From positions 42,226 through 106,225 of the forward strand of contig CAICTM010000146.1 of assembly GCA_903772945.1 (NCBI GenBank): DNA of 64,000 nucleotides, read 5' to 3'. Positions 19,530-30,154 of this stretch are shown piece after piece (the stretch's first letter is position 1; each line of letters begins with the position of its first letter). Under the pieces are notes generated by a model. The model was not told the DNA's origin, did not search any database, and worked only from the letters and a program-made list of their open reading frames with translations. The translations under genes were made by a program, and so were the position numbers. Source of the stretch: Seminavis robusta (taxonomy: Eukaryota > Bacillariophyta > Bacillariophyceae > Naviculales > Naviculaceae).

Positions 19530-20615
19530 TCAGCCATCCTGTTTTGGATCAACGTCGTCGTCGGCGCCATAGTGTTGTTGCCTTTTTCTGGCATACGCCA
19601 GAGCATCATTATTGAGTTTCACAGCACGAATGATTGCATCTGGAACGGACTGGGGAAATCCCAGCTCGAACAAGAGCCAACCGCATGCTTCGGCGGTACT
19701 AATGCGAGTTGCAAACTGTTTCTTATTGGTGCTGTCGTCGTTTTGTTGTTCGTTGTTGCTGTCGGACTTTTGTCGCTGTTTGTGGGCTTGGCCATAGTTT
19801 TTCTGGGCCCGATGAAAGACCGAGGACGTGAGTGGATTCACAGCTACGGTTGGAATGATAGTCTCTCGCCCCTCTCTTTTTGTGTTTTCCAAGCGTTTGC
19901 TTAGAGCTTTGTACATGTTGCGAGCTTGACTATAGGTAGCATCCAAAACCACAACTCGAATCGTTGCTGTGGTGTCCTCCTGATGACTTTTGGATTGCCC
20001 ACCAATATCTTGTCTTGCCAGAAACTCTGGAACGGAAAGAGCATCGGCACCTGGCCACAATATCATGGTCCTTGTACTCCACTGGGTGATTTCTTCCACA
20101 AGACGATCGAATTCTCCCGTTTTTCCGTAGAGGTAGAGTTCGGTCATCTCCGGGAACAAGTGCAAGAGAATCTTGGCGCTGTTTCCAGCACAAAAGTACT
20201 CTTTGTGATGCATCAAGAGACACAACTTGATCTTGCACTGGTGTTGTTGCAAATAATCAGGTTTGGACAACCGAGCACACATACAATAGCGTTCGTCGTG
20301 CCAACAGTGAGCACATCGATTGTTGCGCGTTTTAAACGAGGCAATCTTGTGATTGAGGCTGAGAGTGGCCATGGCCTCCCAAAGTTCCAATCCTTGCAAT
20401 CCTTGTTCTTGCACAAGTTTGGTCTTGTGGGCCCGTAGCTTGACCAGCCACTCTCCTTGACGTTCCCACTGGACGGCGTGATTGTTACTGTTAGTATCGA
20501 GCTCGTGGTGGTCCTGCTTGCTATTATTATTGGGACAAGCCATTCCCTCACTTGGCTCCGAGGCGGATGCCAACGATGGCGAGTCCGTCATTGTGTGTGT
20601 GCTGATGTAAGGCAA
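19530..20615 (-). CDS. DTW-domain tRNA-uridine aminocarboxypropyltransferase
   Basis: A 361-residue intronless protein. An acidic/Asn-rich start is followed by a Cys cluster (CAHCWHDERYCMC) and the DTW domain: LLMHHKEYFCAGNSAKIL, LWPGADAL, VVLDATYSQARNM, and a C-terminal RISTAEACGWLLFELGF. DTW proteins (bacterial TapT, human DTWD1/DTWD2) transfer the aminocarboxypropyl group of SAM to uridine to make acp3U in tRNA. The signature here reads D-A-T-Y instead of the usual D-x-T-W. An insertion rich in Gln/Asn (about residues 270-295) interrupts the C-terminal part. Its start is close to the 5S gene on the other side. Confidence 0.85.
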   Translation of the reverse strand: MPYISTHTMTDSPSLASASEPSEGMACPNNNSKQDHHELDTNSNNHAVQWERQGEWLVKLRAHKTKLVQEQGLQGLELWEAMATLSLNHKIASFKTRNNRCAHCWHDERYCMCARLSKPDYLQQHQCKIKLCLLMHHKEYFCAGNSAKILLHLFPEMTELYLYGKTGEFDRLVEEITQWSTRTMILWPGADALSVPEFLARQDIGGQSKSHQEDTTATIRVVVLDATYSQARNMYKALSKRLENTKREGRETIIPTVAVNPLTSSVFHRAQKNYGQAHKQRQKSDSNNEQQNDDSTNKKQFATRISTAEACGWLLFELGFPQSVPDAIIRAVKLNNDALAYARKRQQHYGADDDVDPKQDG

Positions 20616-20769
20616 ATTGGCGGCATTGACCTTGCTCTTTGCTTATTGTAGCCGCTGTGCCCCGAGAGCTCGATCATCAACAGGCAGCAACAAACTCTGA
20701 GAAGCCGAGAACAGCAACACAGGTTTTCATCCTCAAGACAAATTTAATCTCTGATCATCATAAGACGTC

Positions 20770-20888
20770 AGGAACGACCATACCACGATGACAGCACCGC
20801 TTCCCGTCTGCTCAGCGAAGTTAAGCATCGTCGGGCCAGGTTAGTACTACGGTGGGGGACCACGTTGGAATCCCTGGTGTTGTTCTTT
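20770..20888 (+). rRNA. 5S ribosomal RNA
   Basis: About 119 nt with the standard eukaryotic 5S order: ACGACCATACCAC near the 5' end, then GAAGTTAAGCATCGTCGGGC (helix III and internal promoter box A region), GGTTAGTAC (box C side), GTGGGGGACCAC, and a 3' TGGTGTTGTTCTT. The ends pair as helix I (AGGAAC with GTTCTT, one G-U). It is followed by T-runs, as expected for Pol III. Only one copy lies in the window and no other rRNA is near, so this is a dispersed 5S gene. Exact ends are plus or minus 1-2 nt. Confidence 0.9.
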
Positions 20889-20889
20889 T
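20886..20889 (+). terminator. RNA polymerase III terminator
   Basis: A TTTT run directly at the 3' end of the 5S rRNA gene, as needed for Pol III release. Confidence 0.7.
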
Positions 20890-21920
20890 ATTGCCGTATC
20901 TGTCGTCCAAGTGGTTGCTATGCTTCTTGTTGACGCTGTGTCGTTGGTTCACAGTGCGTTCCTTGACCACACTCCGGGAAGAAATAATGATGAGTGGAAG
21001 AGACCAAAATATCAGGTTATGAGCCACCTTTCGCCAAGTACTCTTTTTTTTGAAATCTTTCTTTTTATACACGTCTCGTCAGACTTGGTCTTGTGCTGCT
21101 GTATTGCACGGTCCCGTACCGGTATGGTCACACCTCACTCACAGTTAAGATAAGTGGGTTTTTAAAAGTACCGCGTACTCAACTTTGCAGAATTCCCAAA
21201 CCAGTAAGATAAGCTATTAATAGGAGTACTGAAGTCTCAAATCCTAAGCTAAAACTAATACCAGTACTATGTCGGGACTGAATGCAGCTAGTACCCACTA
21301 TCATCCACATCACCACATCCAAGTACTCCCGTGCCTGCATCTTGGGGTGCTTCTCTGCCACAACATCTTTGGTTTCATCAATTTACATTTGCCTTCTTGG
21401 GCTTTGGTGGTGGCTCCTCACTGCCTGAAGGCATGGTTAGTACATGTAGTAGGGTATGTGACAGTAGCTGCTAGTGGCAATAAGATATGAAAGATACTGA
21501 GATTGGGCTGCTTGTAAGATAATAATCAGTGTGGCTGTGGCTGAATCCTAAAAAGATACTCGTACCTCCACTGGTGGAATAGGCATAGAATTATCGTATT
21601 AGTAAGGTAGGAGTGCACCTTACCAGGCACAATTGCAAGAGTGACTCGACTCGACTCAGTCACTGTAAGCTTGCTAGCTAGAAACTCTCCACGTCAGTTT
21701 TGAAGGAGTGAGGGCGTCTTCATCATTTATTACTGTGGCTTACGTCAGTCTACCGCAACACGGGCACCTGTACTGTGGCAGCTACTGTGGCCAACTTCGC
21801 TTCTAAAGTTCGTTCACACTTCACACATCATCACAAATTACTTGAACGAATAGCAATACATCAACACAAAGACTTTGCACCAATACGTTAGCTAGCAATC
21901 TTCCAATCCTCTCACCCAAC
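20890..21920. other. intergenic region
   Basis: About 1 kb between the 5S gene and the pathogen-related-like gene. Short open frames lack any recognisable homology. A GTACCGGTA site lies near 21116. Confidence 0.5.
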
Positions 21921-22970
21921 ATGAAGTTCACCGTGTCAGCTCTCGTGGCTCTCTCCGTCGCCTCGGTGAATGGTTTTGTCTCGCCCCAACAACCTGCGTC
22001 CTTCGATCGTACTCTCTCGGTGGTCCGCGCTTCCAAGGACGTCCCATCCATGGCACAGACGTAAGTCACCCTCTATTGCCTTGCCTCGCCTCGACTTGAA
22101 CAATGTGGCTCTATCTCTGATCGCTCTCCAATTGCCGTGGATTTATTTTTCTGCTTCAGCCACTTTCAAGGTCCTCTCACAGTCATGGGATCAGGCAAAC
22201 CCCTGACAAAGGAGGACCTGGATCAAGTCAAAGAAGAGTTGGAACAGATCAAGGAACAATATGGATGGAAGGAACCAGATCGAGCCTTTATGGATGACCC
22301 TGACATCGATTGGAGATTTGGTGGTACACCCGACTATTCGCTTGTCAATCTCCAGTACTTGAAAGGACGAAGCAAGATCCATCCCGAGGGATCCCTGGAG
22401 TTGGTGGTCGAGAATCTGGTCAAGACGTGGGAAATGGAACGATCACACAAAGTTGACCCCGGCAGTCATCAATCTGTCGATACCGAAAACTTTCGAATCA
22501 GTGCCAATGGCGGCAAAGTTTTTGACAATGAAGAGGCCAACGCGGTGGGAAACTACAATGTTCTGTTGAATGCTTGTCCAGCTGACTTGTGGGATTCTGA
22601 GAACATCACTTGGGAAAACTCCCATGACACCTTTCACAATGCGTTTGCAGCGTTTCCATGGGAAGTCCTGGACGTGTTCTCCGGTCCCCCCAAGGTTGCC
22701 TTTACTTGGCGCCATTGGGGCCAATTCACCGGCACCTACGAGGACAACGAAGGAAAAGGAGAGTTGGTGGAAATGTTTGGTTTCGGAACCGCTGTGGTCA
22801 ATGACAAGCTACAGTTGCAAGATGTTGAGATTTACTACAATGCTGAAGATTTTATCAATGTTCTGAGGGGGGAGACTAAGGTTGAAAACACAAATGCAAA
22901 CTGGAAATCCACGGGTGGATGTCCCTTCCAAGCGGCCAGTGCTATCTTGACCAAATCTTTGCCCATTTGA
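21921..22970 (+). CDS. pathogen-related-like protein (NTF2/SnoaL-like fold), plastid-targeted
   Basis: Exons 21921..22060 and 22160..22970 with a 99-bp intron (GTAAGT...TGCTTCAG, splitting a Thr codon) give 316 residues. The first exon encodes a signal peptide ending VNG|FVSP, an ASAFAP-like plastid site. The main part matches the plant pathogen-related protein family: YLKGRSKIHPEGSLELVVEN, LVKTWEMERSHK, then NYNVLLN, AFPWEVLDVFSGPP and FTWRHWGQFTG, then VEMFGFGTAVV. These proteins have an NTF2-like cone fold and no settled enzymatic role. The coding and splice structure is well supported; plastid location is inferred from the presequence. Confidence 0.85.
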
Positions 22971-25500
22971 GTGCAGCGAGAGTAACGCTTTTCACACAGG
23001 CCTCATGAAAACTTTGATCTCGAGCGGAGAGTAGTCTTGTTGCCCCGCGAAACCGCAGCATCTTCGTTTGGCTTCTATCTGATAGCTGGCGATGAGCATA
23101 GAGGCGACAACGCTGTTTTGTGCAGTTCTAGCCATTCGATAGCCCTACAACTGCAATCTAGCTCGTACTTAGCTGTACCTGTACCTCAGGGTACTGTACG
23201 GGTACGTAGAGGACGCCCCAGTAGAGAGCAACCTAGGAATCGCAGATAGGCAAACTCCGCAGAAAGTCGCCACAACTGATTGTGCACGTACTAAACAACG
23301 CCAACAGTGTCATGACCTTGGCGGGATGTGGGCATTATCGGCAGTTGCACTGCAACTGCAAGTTGGCAACGGGCACCTCGGCGGAAAAGCTCATTCTTGG
23401 GTTGCCCAGAAGTCTTACCAATGTGTGCTTGGCTAGCTAGCTAGCTAGCTAGCTAGTGAGCATGCCTTGTGGGGAGTATTTTAGCTGCTACTCCTTATGG
23501 TGCCAGGAAGGCAATGTGAGAAACCAATCAAACAACTTCAGTACGGTATGTTTGTTTGGGCTCACATGTTGCATTGTTGCATTGTTGCTTGCATTGCAGC
23601 CAACACAGACCTAATTCCTGCCAAGTCTGAAAAACTTTGTCCACAACTAGGAAGGACCGCCTCCAAACAAGATGGACTGCCTCCTAGGTATGCTTGAGGC
23701 GAATTCAGAACACTAGGGTACTGACGCATTGATGCCAAAGAAAGAATCTGACATGGTGACATAGAAGCGAACCAAGCTTCTTGCTTGGCTCCTGGTTCTG
23801 TGCTTTCCAACTAATGCCTGGCTGCTAGGTCGCTCTGTGTCTATTGCCTGGCTCACAACCTCTTGATGCTGCTAACCTCATTTTGAATGCTGCACAGGTT
23901 TCCTCCACTCGAACCAGGCTTGAAAGCACAAAAAGATCGTCTCTGGCATGCTGCTTGCATCATGCAAGTTCGAAGTTCCGCTTTCTGGATGCTGAGCGTA
24001 AAAAGTTTCTTGAGGCGATCGTGCGAACTGCAACCTGCAGGCACCAAAGCCGTTCGTCCGCTCTAGACACTCCATGCACACGCGTTCCATTCAGCACGAA
24101 CGCAACGATGAAATGATGCAAATGAGTTTCGAGTATTGTAGTATTGGGAGCGAGCACGACTAAAAGCAGGTTTGATAGGAAATATTATGATCTACGATTC
24201 TCATCACTCCCACCTCCCAGCAGGTACGCTGAAAAGAAGGTTTCTGGCTACAAAGAGCAAAGATGACATACCGATCTCTACACGTAGTAGATTTCTCTGG
24301 CATCATTGTGGATTGCGGTTTGTTGATGACGATCTCCCCCAGCAACAGAAATCCAGAAGATCGAGTCGATCGAGAAAGAACTTCGTGCCAGTACGTGTAA
24401 AACTACACGTACTAGCTAGCTAGCGCTACAAGTAAATAATGTGGGAGCTCACGGACTTCTGTTGATCCGGCCATAAAACCACTTTAGGTGAGGAAGCAAA
24501 GGGACATAACGTACATGATGGCATGGCAACGATCAGCCTTCCTTGCTTGTTCGTGAACACCAAACCACAACAAAAATGTCATGACAACCTAGCTACAAAA
24601 TGGTATGAAGATGACAGGCCAGTCTACACGGAGAATTATTGAACTCTGTCCAGCCTACACCCTCATTCATCATGTTCCACTAGCCAGCTGCTTGCCAGAT
24701 CTTGGACTTCCATCCAGAGAATGAGACAGCACGAGAGCATGGAGACAATGTACAAAAGATTAATACGTTGCCAGAGATAAGTACAACTACCGTAGCTACT
24801 CCTAGCCAGCAAGCCCTAACGAGAAGCTAGTGCAGCATTAGCAGCTCATTAGCAAAGTCATGATGTTCTTTCCGAGTTGCGCCAGAGCTGTTGCCAGCCA
24901 AGAGAATCATCGAATGATCATCATCTGATGTGCACCGCAGAAGTCGCGTGTTCAGCTGTATCAAGATCGGATCTGCCTGGAATTGAAGGTGAGAAGCGGT
25001 ACCACTTCCAGGTCGTACTTGTACAGCAACTAGTACTTAAAAAGCTATAGTACTTCTAATGCTTCTTTGTCGAATGCTGGAATTGAGAATGTTTCCGTAG
25101 GGATTCCATTCTGAGGTGTTGGGGCATTTCTAAAGAGGCCCTTTGGTTAATTAGAATCGTTTTTGGAGTACCGTAATCAAACTGATGCGTCACTCTGGGG
25201 TTCAAGTGACTTACTTTGATGGTCACTGGTTTGATGTGGCTTAAATTGAACGTCAGAATGTTGCGTTCGGCGGGACAGTGGCGAATCTTCTCGTACCACT
25301 GTGGCCTCTGCAGCATCAGTAACGGTAGCTCCCATACATGCATGTTGTGATGGATGGATCCGTCATGATGGATGCATGCCACTGTCCATCATATAATAAT
25401 ATGTACTGAGTAGTGGGTTGCTAGGTCTTTTTTTCAGAAGGACAAAACCGTCTTTCATACCCGTACTGATGGACACCTCTTCACACAGTAGTCGAGTACA
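22971..25500. other. gene-poor region
   Basis: A 2.5-kb gap. It holds a CTAGCTAG array at about 23433-23456 and scattered short frames without homology. No gene, RNA or element was recognised. Confidence 0.5.
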
Positions 25501-27246
25501 ATGATGTACCACACTAACTACTCTTTGAACTCTCAGCGGTCACACTCACTGGTGGCCAAACTGGCAAACTGGTTTGCTCCTACCATCGCCAAAGCTCGCC
25601 GCATTCGACTGATGCTAGCTTGGTTGCTTCCCCAAGCAGTTTCTGTTCCCAGACACAACACAACGAGATCCGCCAGCTGCAGAGGTAAAACACTCGCCAC
25701 TGCACAAAACGGCCAAGGTAGAAACAAAACCAGTATCCACATCCCACCAATACCAAACCAGTACCTCATGATGAAGGATACCAACGACGACACCAGTGAT
25801 CGAATTGACTTTTCGAGGCTGGGCTTTGAAATAGCGGTCCCTGCGTCCGACGAAAGCTCCCATGCCCACCATGAACCAGAGCAGCGAGGAGAAGGATCCC
25901 TCTACAGGCAGCACAGCTCCAAACAAACACATAGTCAGAAAGATGATGAAGAGTGCCTTGGATATTCCATTGTTGCTGCTGATAATGTCAGCTGTGTGAG
26001 CTTTGACAGCTACGTCGACGATCTCAGTGACGATGAGAGTTACGTCCCTCCTCGACGAAACATGCCCACCAAATCGTATCCTCGCCGCACAAGTTATCGC
26101 TGCGCTCGATCGGATAGCCAAGGGCAAATAACCAGTGCTGATTTGGGCTATGAACCAGCTACTACGACTAGTCATCAGCACCCATCTCCGGCTGACTTGG
26201 GCTATGGCGAAGAAGCAGCACCCTCGCGGCCGGGCTACGGTGAAGATACGTCTCCAATCCGACGGCTCTCCATGGGTCGACCCGTCAGCAACCGCCGGTC
26301 CATGAAACTAGGTGGTGAACAGAGGCGTCTTACCAATGACTCCATGATCTCGAGTCGGTTCAGCCGTCGTCGATCCACTTGCAGCGGTACCACCAACTCG
26401 TCAATGACAAGCGGCAAGATGAGACGGGCTCACAACAAGGGGCGCAGTATCTCTCAACGAGAACGCATGGTCAACCGAAGTGCGGCTCGTCGCCTCAGTC
26501 GAAAACCTACTGCTCAGGTCCCCGTCGCTGCAACTTGCGGCGGAGGCAACACCGCAGCACAACAGACGCTCCAGGATTTGGGATGCTCCGAGCTCTTTCT
26601 CGATCCCCGCCGTCGCATGCCCCGAAAAGTATCATTGGAATATGGCAACGATTGCGGCTCGGTTAGCAAATGTCATCAGCCTCGATGCGTCTCACTAGAG
26701 TTTGATAACTCCTCCATGTCGAGCGGAGGCGCCCTCATGCCCCGCCGCGTCTCCCTCAAGTACGATCAACGAGCCGAAGACGAAGAGAGCTGCCGCGTCT
26801 TGAGACGGCGTGGATCCCTCGATTACTCCGTCGGCACATCCTGTCTGCCGCGAAGAGGTTCCATGGGTATTGCATCCGCACACGACCATAACCCTGATGG
26901 CACTTGCAGAGACAAGACGAGTCGAAGGCGAGCATCTTGTGGACGCAACCAAACCTACTTTACTGACACTTCTACTGGCAACGGTCGTCGTGGTTCTGGT
27001 TGCAGCGGCTGCACTCCGCCACGCCAGAACAGTAACAACAGCAAGGACACAAGGATATCCCGCCGCTCCTCCATTGCTCACATTCCGCGAAAGCAAATCA
27101 AGAATGGTACCAACAACAAAGATAGTAGCACCAGCCCCAAGCGCACCTCACAGGGATCTGTTCTGGGTGGACATCGGCTACGCCTCCAGAACGTTGGCGC
27201 TGTTGAGTACTTGACCAGGGAGTCCATGGTGGGACGGTCCGCATAA
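25501..27246 (+). CDS. LGYG / RRxS-repeat protein, copy A
   Basis: A 581-residue, Ser/Arg-rich, mostly disordered protein without a recognised domain. The middle carries LGYE/LGYG/PGYG motifs (about residues 214-245). The C-terminal half carries spaced basic phosphorylation-like motifs: RRLSMGR, RRSTCSG, RKVSLEY, RCVSLEF, RRVSLKY, RRGSLDY and RRGSMGI. The same two motif classes, in the same order, occur in the minus-strand gene at 32784..34085. RRxS is the PKA/basophilic kinase consensus, so it may be a multisite kinase substrate or scaffold; this is inference. A Met pair near residue 90 (LMMKDTNDD) could be the real start. Its 3' end is duplicated downstream. Confidence 0.65.
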   Translation: MMYHTNYSLNSQRSHSLVAKLANWFAPTIAKARRIRLMLAWLLPQAVSVPRHNTTRSASCRGKTLATAQNGQGRNKTSIHIPPIPNQYLMMKDTNDDTSDRIDFSRLGFEIAVPASDESSHAHHEPEQRGEGSLYRQHSSKQTHSQKDDEECLGYSIVAADNVSCVSFDSYVDDLSDDESYVPPRRNMPTKSYPRRTSYRCARSDSQGQITSADLGYEPATTTSHQHPSPADLGYGEEAAPSRPGYGEDTSPIRRLSMGRPVSNRRSMKLGGEQRRLTNDSMISSRFSRRRSTCSGTTNSSMTSGKMRRAHNKGRSISQRERMVNRSAARRLSRKPTAQVPVAATCGGGNTAAQQTLQDLGCSELFLDPRRRMPRKVSLEYGNDCGSVSKCHQPRCVSLEFDNSSMSSGGALMPRRVSLKYDQRAEDEESCRVLRRRGSLDYSVGTSCLPRRGSMGIASAHDHNPDGTCRDKTSRRRASCGRNQTYFTDTSTGNGRRGSGCSGCTPPRQNSNNSKDTRISRRSSIAHIPRKQIKNGTNNKDSSTSPKRTSQGSVLGGHRLRLQNVGAVEYLTRESMVGRSA

Positions 27247-27515
27247 CTTCAAATGGTAAAAACAATAGATTACTGTTTGATTCTTTCACTATTTCTAGCT
27301 ATAACTTGTACAACAGTAGCTTTCAATTGCGTGGTTACTGTTCATCGGCTAAGCCTCCAGAACGTTGGCGCTGTTGAGTCCTTGACCAGGGAGTCCATGG
27401 TGGGACGGTCCGCATAGCTAACTTCAATGTTAAAAACAATAGATTACTGCTTGATTCTTTCACTGGTTCAACTAAACTTGTGCAAAAGTAGATTTCAATT
27501 GGGTAGTTCGATCGC
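27172..27515 (+). repeat. 171-bp tandem duplication of a gene 3' end
   Basis: The last ~25 codons, stop and 3' UTR of copy A (27172-27342) are repeated at 27343 to about 27515 with scattered substitutions. The copy has CGGCTAAGCC in place of CGGCTACGCC, making an in-frame TAA, so it is non-coding debris or an alternative 3' UTR. Confidence 0.85.
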
Positions 27516-27867
27516 TGAGGTCAAAGTCGGGCCAGGGCAAGGTGGATACCTGGGAATGGGTCGAACACTCAGGCGCCTGAATGAGCGGGGACGCGCTGCT
27601 TGGCTTCAGTGCTCTGTACCTCCGCTTCTTCCGTCGTCCAGCTCGCCGCGGTTGCTGTGGAATGATGCCCAATGGATGGGGCTTGGTTGGTGGCGTGGCA
27701 GCACGCTGGGATGCCGCCATGCAGCCGAGTAGGGGATGCTAGCTATCTACCACCGGCCAAGTCTTGCAGACAAATATTTGATGCTTTAGCTTACAAAGGT
27801 CAGCCAGAAATTTGTAAATGCTTTCCAGCTCTCCTCGCCTTTCTTATACTCAGTGACAAGTATGGTT
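27516..27867. other. intergenic region
   Basis: No gene was seen between the duplicated 3' end and the convergent amine oxidase gene. Confidence 0.45.
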
Positions 27868-29640
27868 TTAACAATGAGGGCAAAACTCCGTAACTCCAAT
27901 CTGCAAGCCAAACAGACTCGCCAATGGTGCAGGCCACCCACCATGAAAGTTGTCAAACAGCTCACTCAAATCCTCATTCTTATGGCCACGTATCATGCCC
28001 ACACCGCCGGGATGGCGAATATCCCAATCAGAGATATCGAACACTATACCTCGGTATAACATGAAGTTGTCCAGCGAATTGCAAGAAGAAGTGAGCTTGA
28101 TGCCCTCCGCCTTTTTAATGTCAAACTTTGCTGCATAAGGACTCATGGAACACGAACACGCAGCACCTGCCTCTTTGGCTCTGACAATCATGGTCGCAAC
28201 ACGTCCACCCGTCCACAGAGCCCCCTCGGTCCATCCCTGCTCCGGCGAAAACGCCTCGCCAGCAAGATAGAGGCCTGGCAACCGAGCAGGATTAGGAGCC
28301 AGGGCTTGCAAACTGAGATCTTGCTTGTTTTTGCCCCGCACATGTGATTCGATATGCCATCGATGGACAAAACTGATCCTAACAAAGACCTCCTCTATAG
28401 TGTCATCCCATCCGGCGGGTGGTTCTTTCATATCCTCGATCCTTGTCAGCTGTCGCTTGACTTGTTCCATAACGGATTGGGGCCCATGAAACTGCAGTTC
28501 ACGCCACACACGTTCAAAACGATCGCAAGCGTAGGCAGCCTGAAAGATCCCCTTGCCATAATCGCCACTAATGAGCTGGGAGACGATACAGGAAAAGTAA
28601 GTGATCTGTTAGCTTGGTTCTGCCACCATATATGACGTCGTCGCACACACACACATACATACCTGTTGGAGGATGGAGTCGGGCACTTTGCGATAGATGC
28701 GATCCTCAACATCAGAACGGTCTGGAATGGCTGGATAGGTCTCCTTGCACTTGACATAGACATGTCCCAGACGACGCTGATGAACAGCAAAAAGGGCAGG
28801 TTGCATGTCTTCTGCAACGCTCAGCTTGCGCAAGGATACTGGGGGTGCTGCCAAGACGACTTGATCGGCCGTCATTCGAAGAGGGGTATAGGAGTTGCCC
28901 TGTCGTTTCATAATGTCAATGGTATACGTGCCGGCTTCATTTTTGCTTACGTTGGTGACGCGATGATTGGTCTTGACCATTCCCTCGGGCAACTTGGAAG
29001 CCAACTTCTTGGGATACTGGTCCATGCCGCCTTGGACGATGAACGCATTGGTTCCATGTGATTCGTCTGGCCAGGTGATTTGAGCCGTGCGACCAGCATA
29101 TCCCGATTGCCTGTCCTGCTCATCCGCCTTGGCGGCACTAATGAGACTGGCCGTGGCAAAGTCGCTCAAAGGAGCTCGCCCTTCCGGGAGCACATACTTG
29201 TCTCTCTCCTCTTGAGTTCCGCTGCAGACGTGTCCAGCCGGTCCATGCTTGCACTGACCCTTGCCTTCCTTGTCCTTGTCCTCGGGCGGAGTGACTTGAG
29301 GAATGAGGGTGATATCCAGTTCTTTGGCGAGGGCAATCATTTCCTTGTTGACTTCGCCCACACGCCAACCAAAGTCGTTGAATAGAACATTGCTATCACC
29401 GTCCCTGTGAGTAGTGACCCTTCCTCCCACCACAGGACGTCCTTCTAGTACGACAATGTCATCAATCTTGGTGGTATCGCTTTGAAGAAGACGATAGGCA
29501 GTGTAAAGGCCTGCCACACCACCCCCCACAATGATTACCTCATGATGTTCCGGAGCTTCCACAGCAGCTTGAGGACGTTTCCATGCCGCTCCCACACGGC
29601 TGACTTGATGAATCACCCACTTTGGTACGGCAAGAGGCAT
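27868..29640 (-). CDS. FAD amine oxidase fused to a cytochrome b5-like domain
   Basis: Two exons on the minus strand, 29640..28663 and 28575..27868, with an 87-bp phase-0 intron (GTATGT...CTCCCAG) give 561 residues. The N-terminus has the dinucleotide-binding motif VIIVGGGVAGLYTAYRLL and the downstream VVLEGRPVVGGRV, typical of flavin amine oxidases. The FAD-contacting C-terminal motif GLYLAGEAF ... GWTEGALWTGG is in exon 2. After about residue 465 a cytochrome b5-like segment follows: YRGIVFDISDWDIRHPGG with H514, and a second possible haem ligand H537 in FDNFHGG, 23 residues later as in b5 folds. The amine substrate is unknown. A haem domain after an amine oxidase suggests electron passage from FADH2 to the haem. 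No signal peptide is clear. Confidence 0.8.
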
Positions 29641-30154
29641 GGCGATAAGGAAAGTAAAAGGAAACAGAGGTGAGGGTATAAAATGCAGTGAGTACTTCTA
29701 CAACATGGCCCGAGAGATTATGGCTGATACCGGTACATGATGGACTCATGGGTAAGCGGACCATGATGAGGACCTTCCTGTTTCCCGTACCAGTTCACAA
29801 ATGATCCACGGTTCACGGTTCGCTGGTGTCAAAGACTCGGGAATAAATATGATGGCCAAGCAAAGGTTGTCAAAACAGCAAAAATTGAAAAATTGATGTT
29901 TTTAAACATTTGAAAAATCAATTTGTTGACGTCATTCACACACAACATTTTATTGTTAACGAATTGCATCATTCGATTCATCCGACTCAATTTGAAACTT
30001 CCGTGTCGGCGCAATCCTCGATCTTGCTTGCAACCGCTCCGTCCACAAAAAGACCCCGACTGCACCGACCTTCTCTTTTGCTCCATCACCCGATCACCTT
30101 CCACCAAAACCCCTTGTCTGCTAGTCTGCTAGCTAGCCGAGCTCGTTATTCACG
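29641..30154. promoter_or_regulatory. divergent promoter region
   Basis: A 514-bp spacer between divergent starts. It is AT-rich around 29865-29960. No specific elements could be assigned. Confidence 0.4.
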
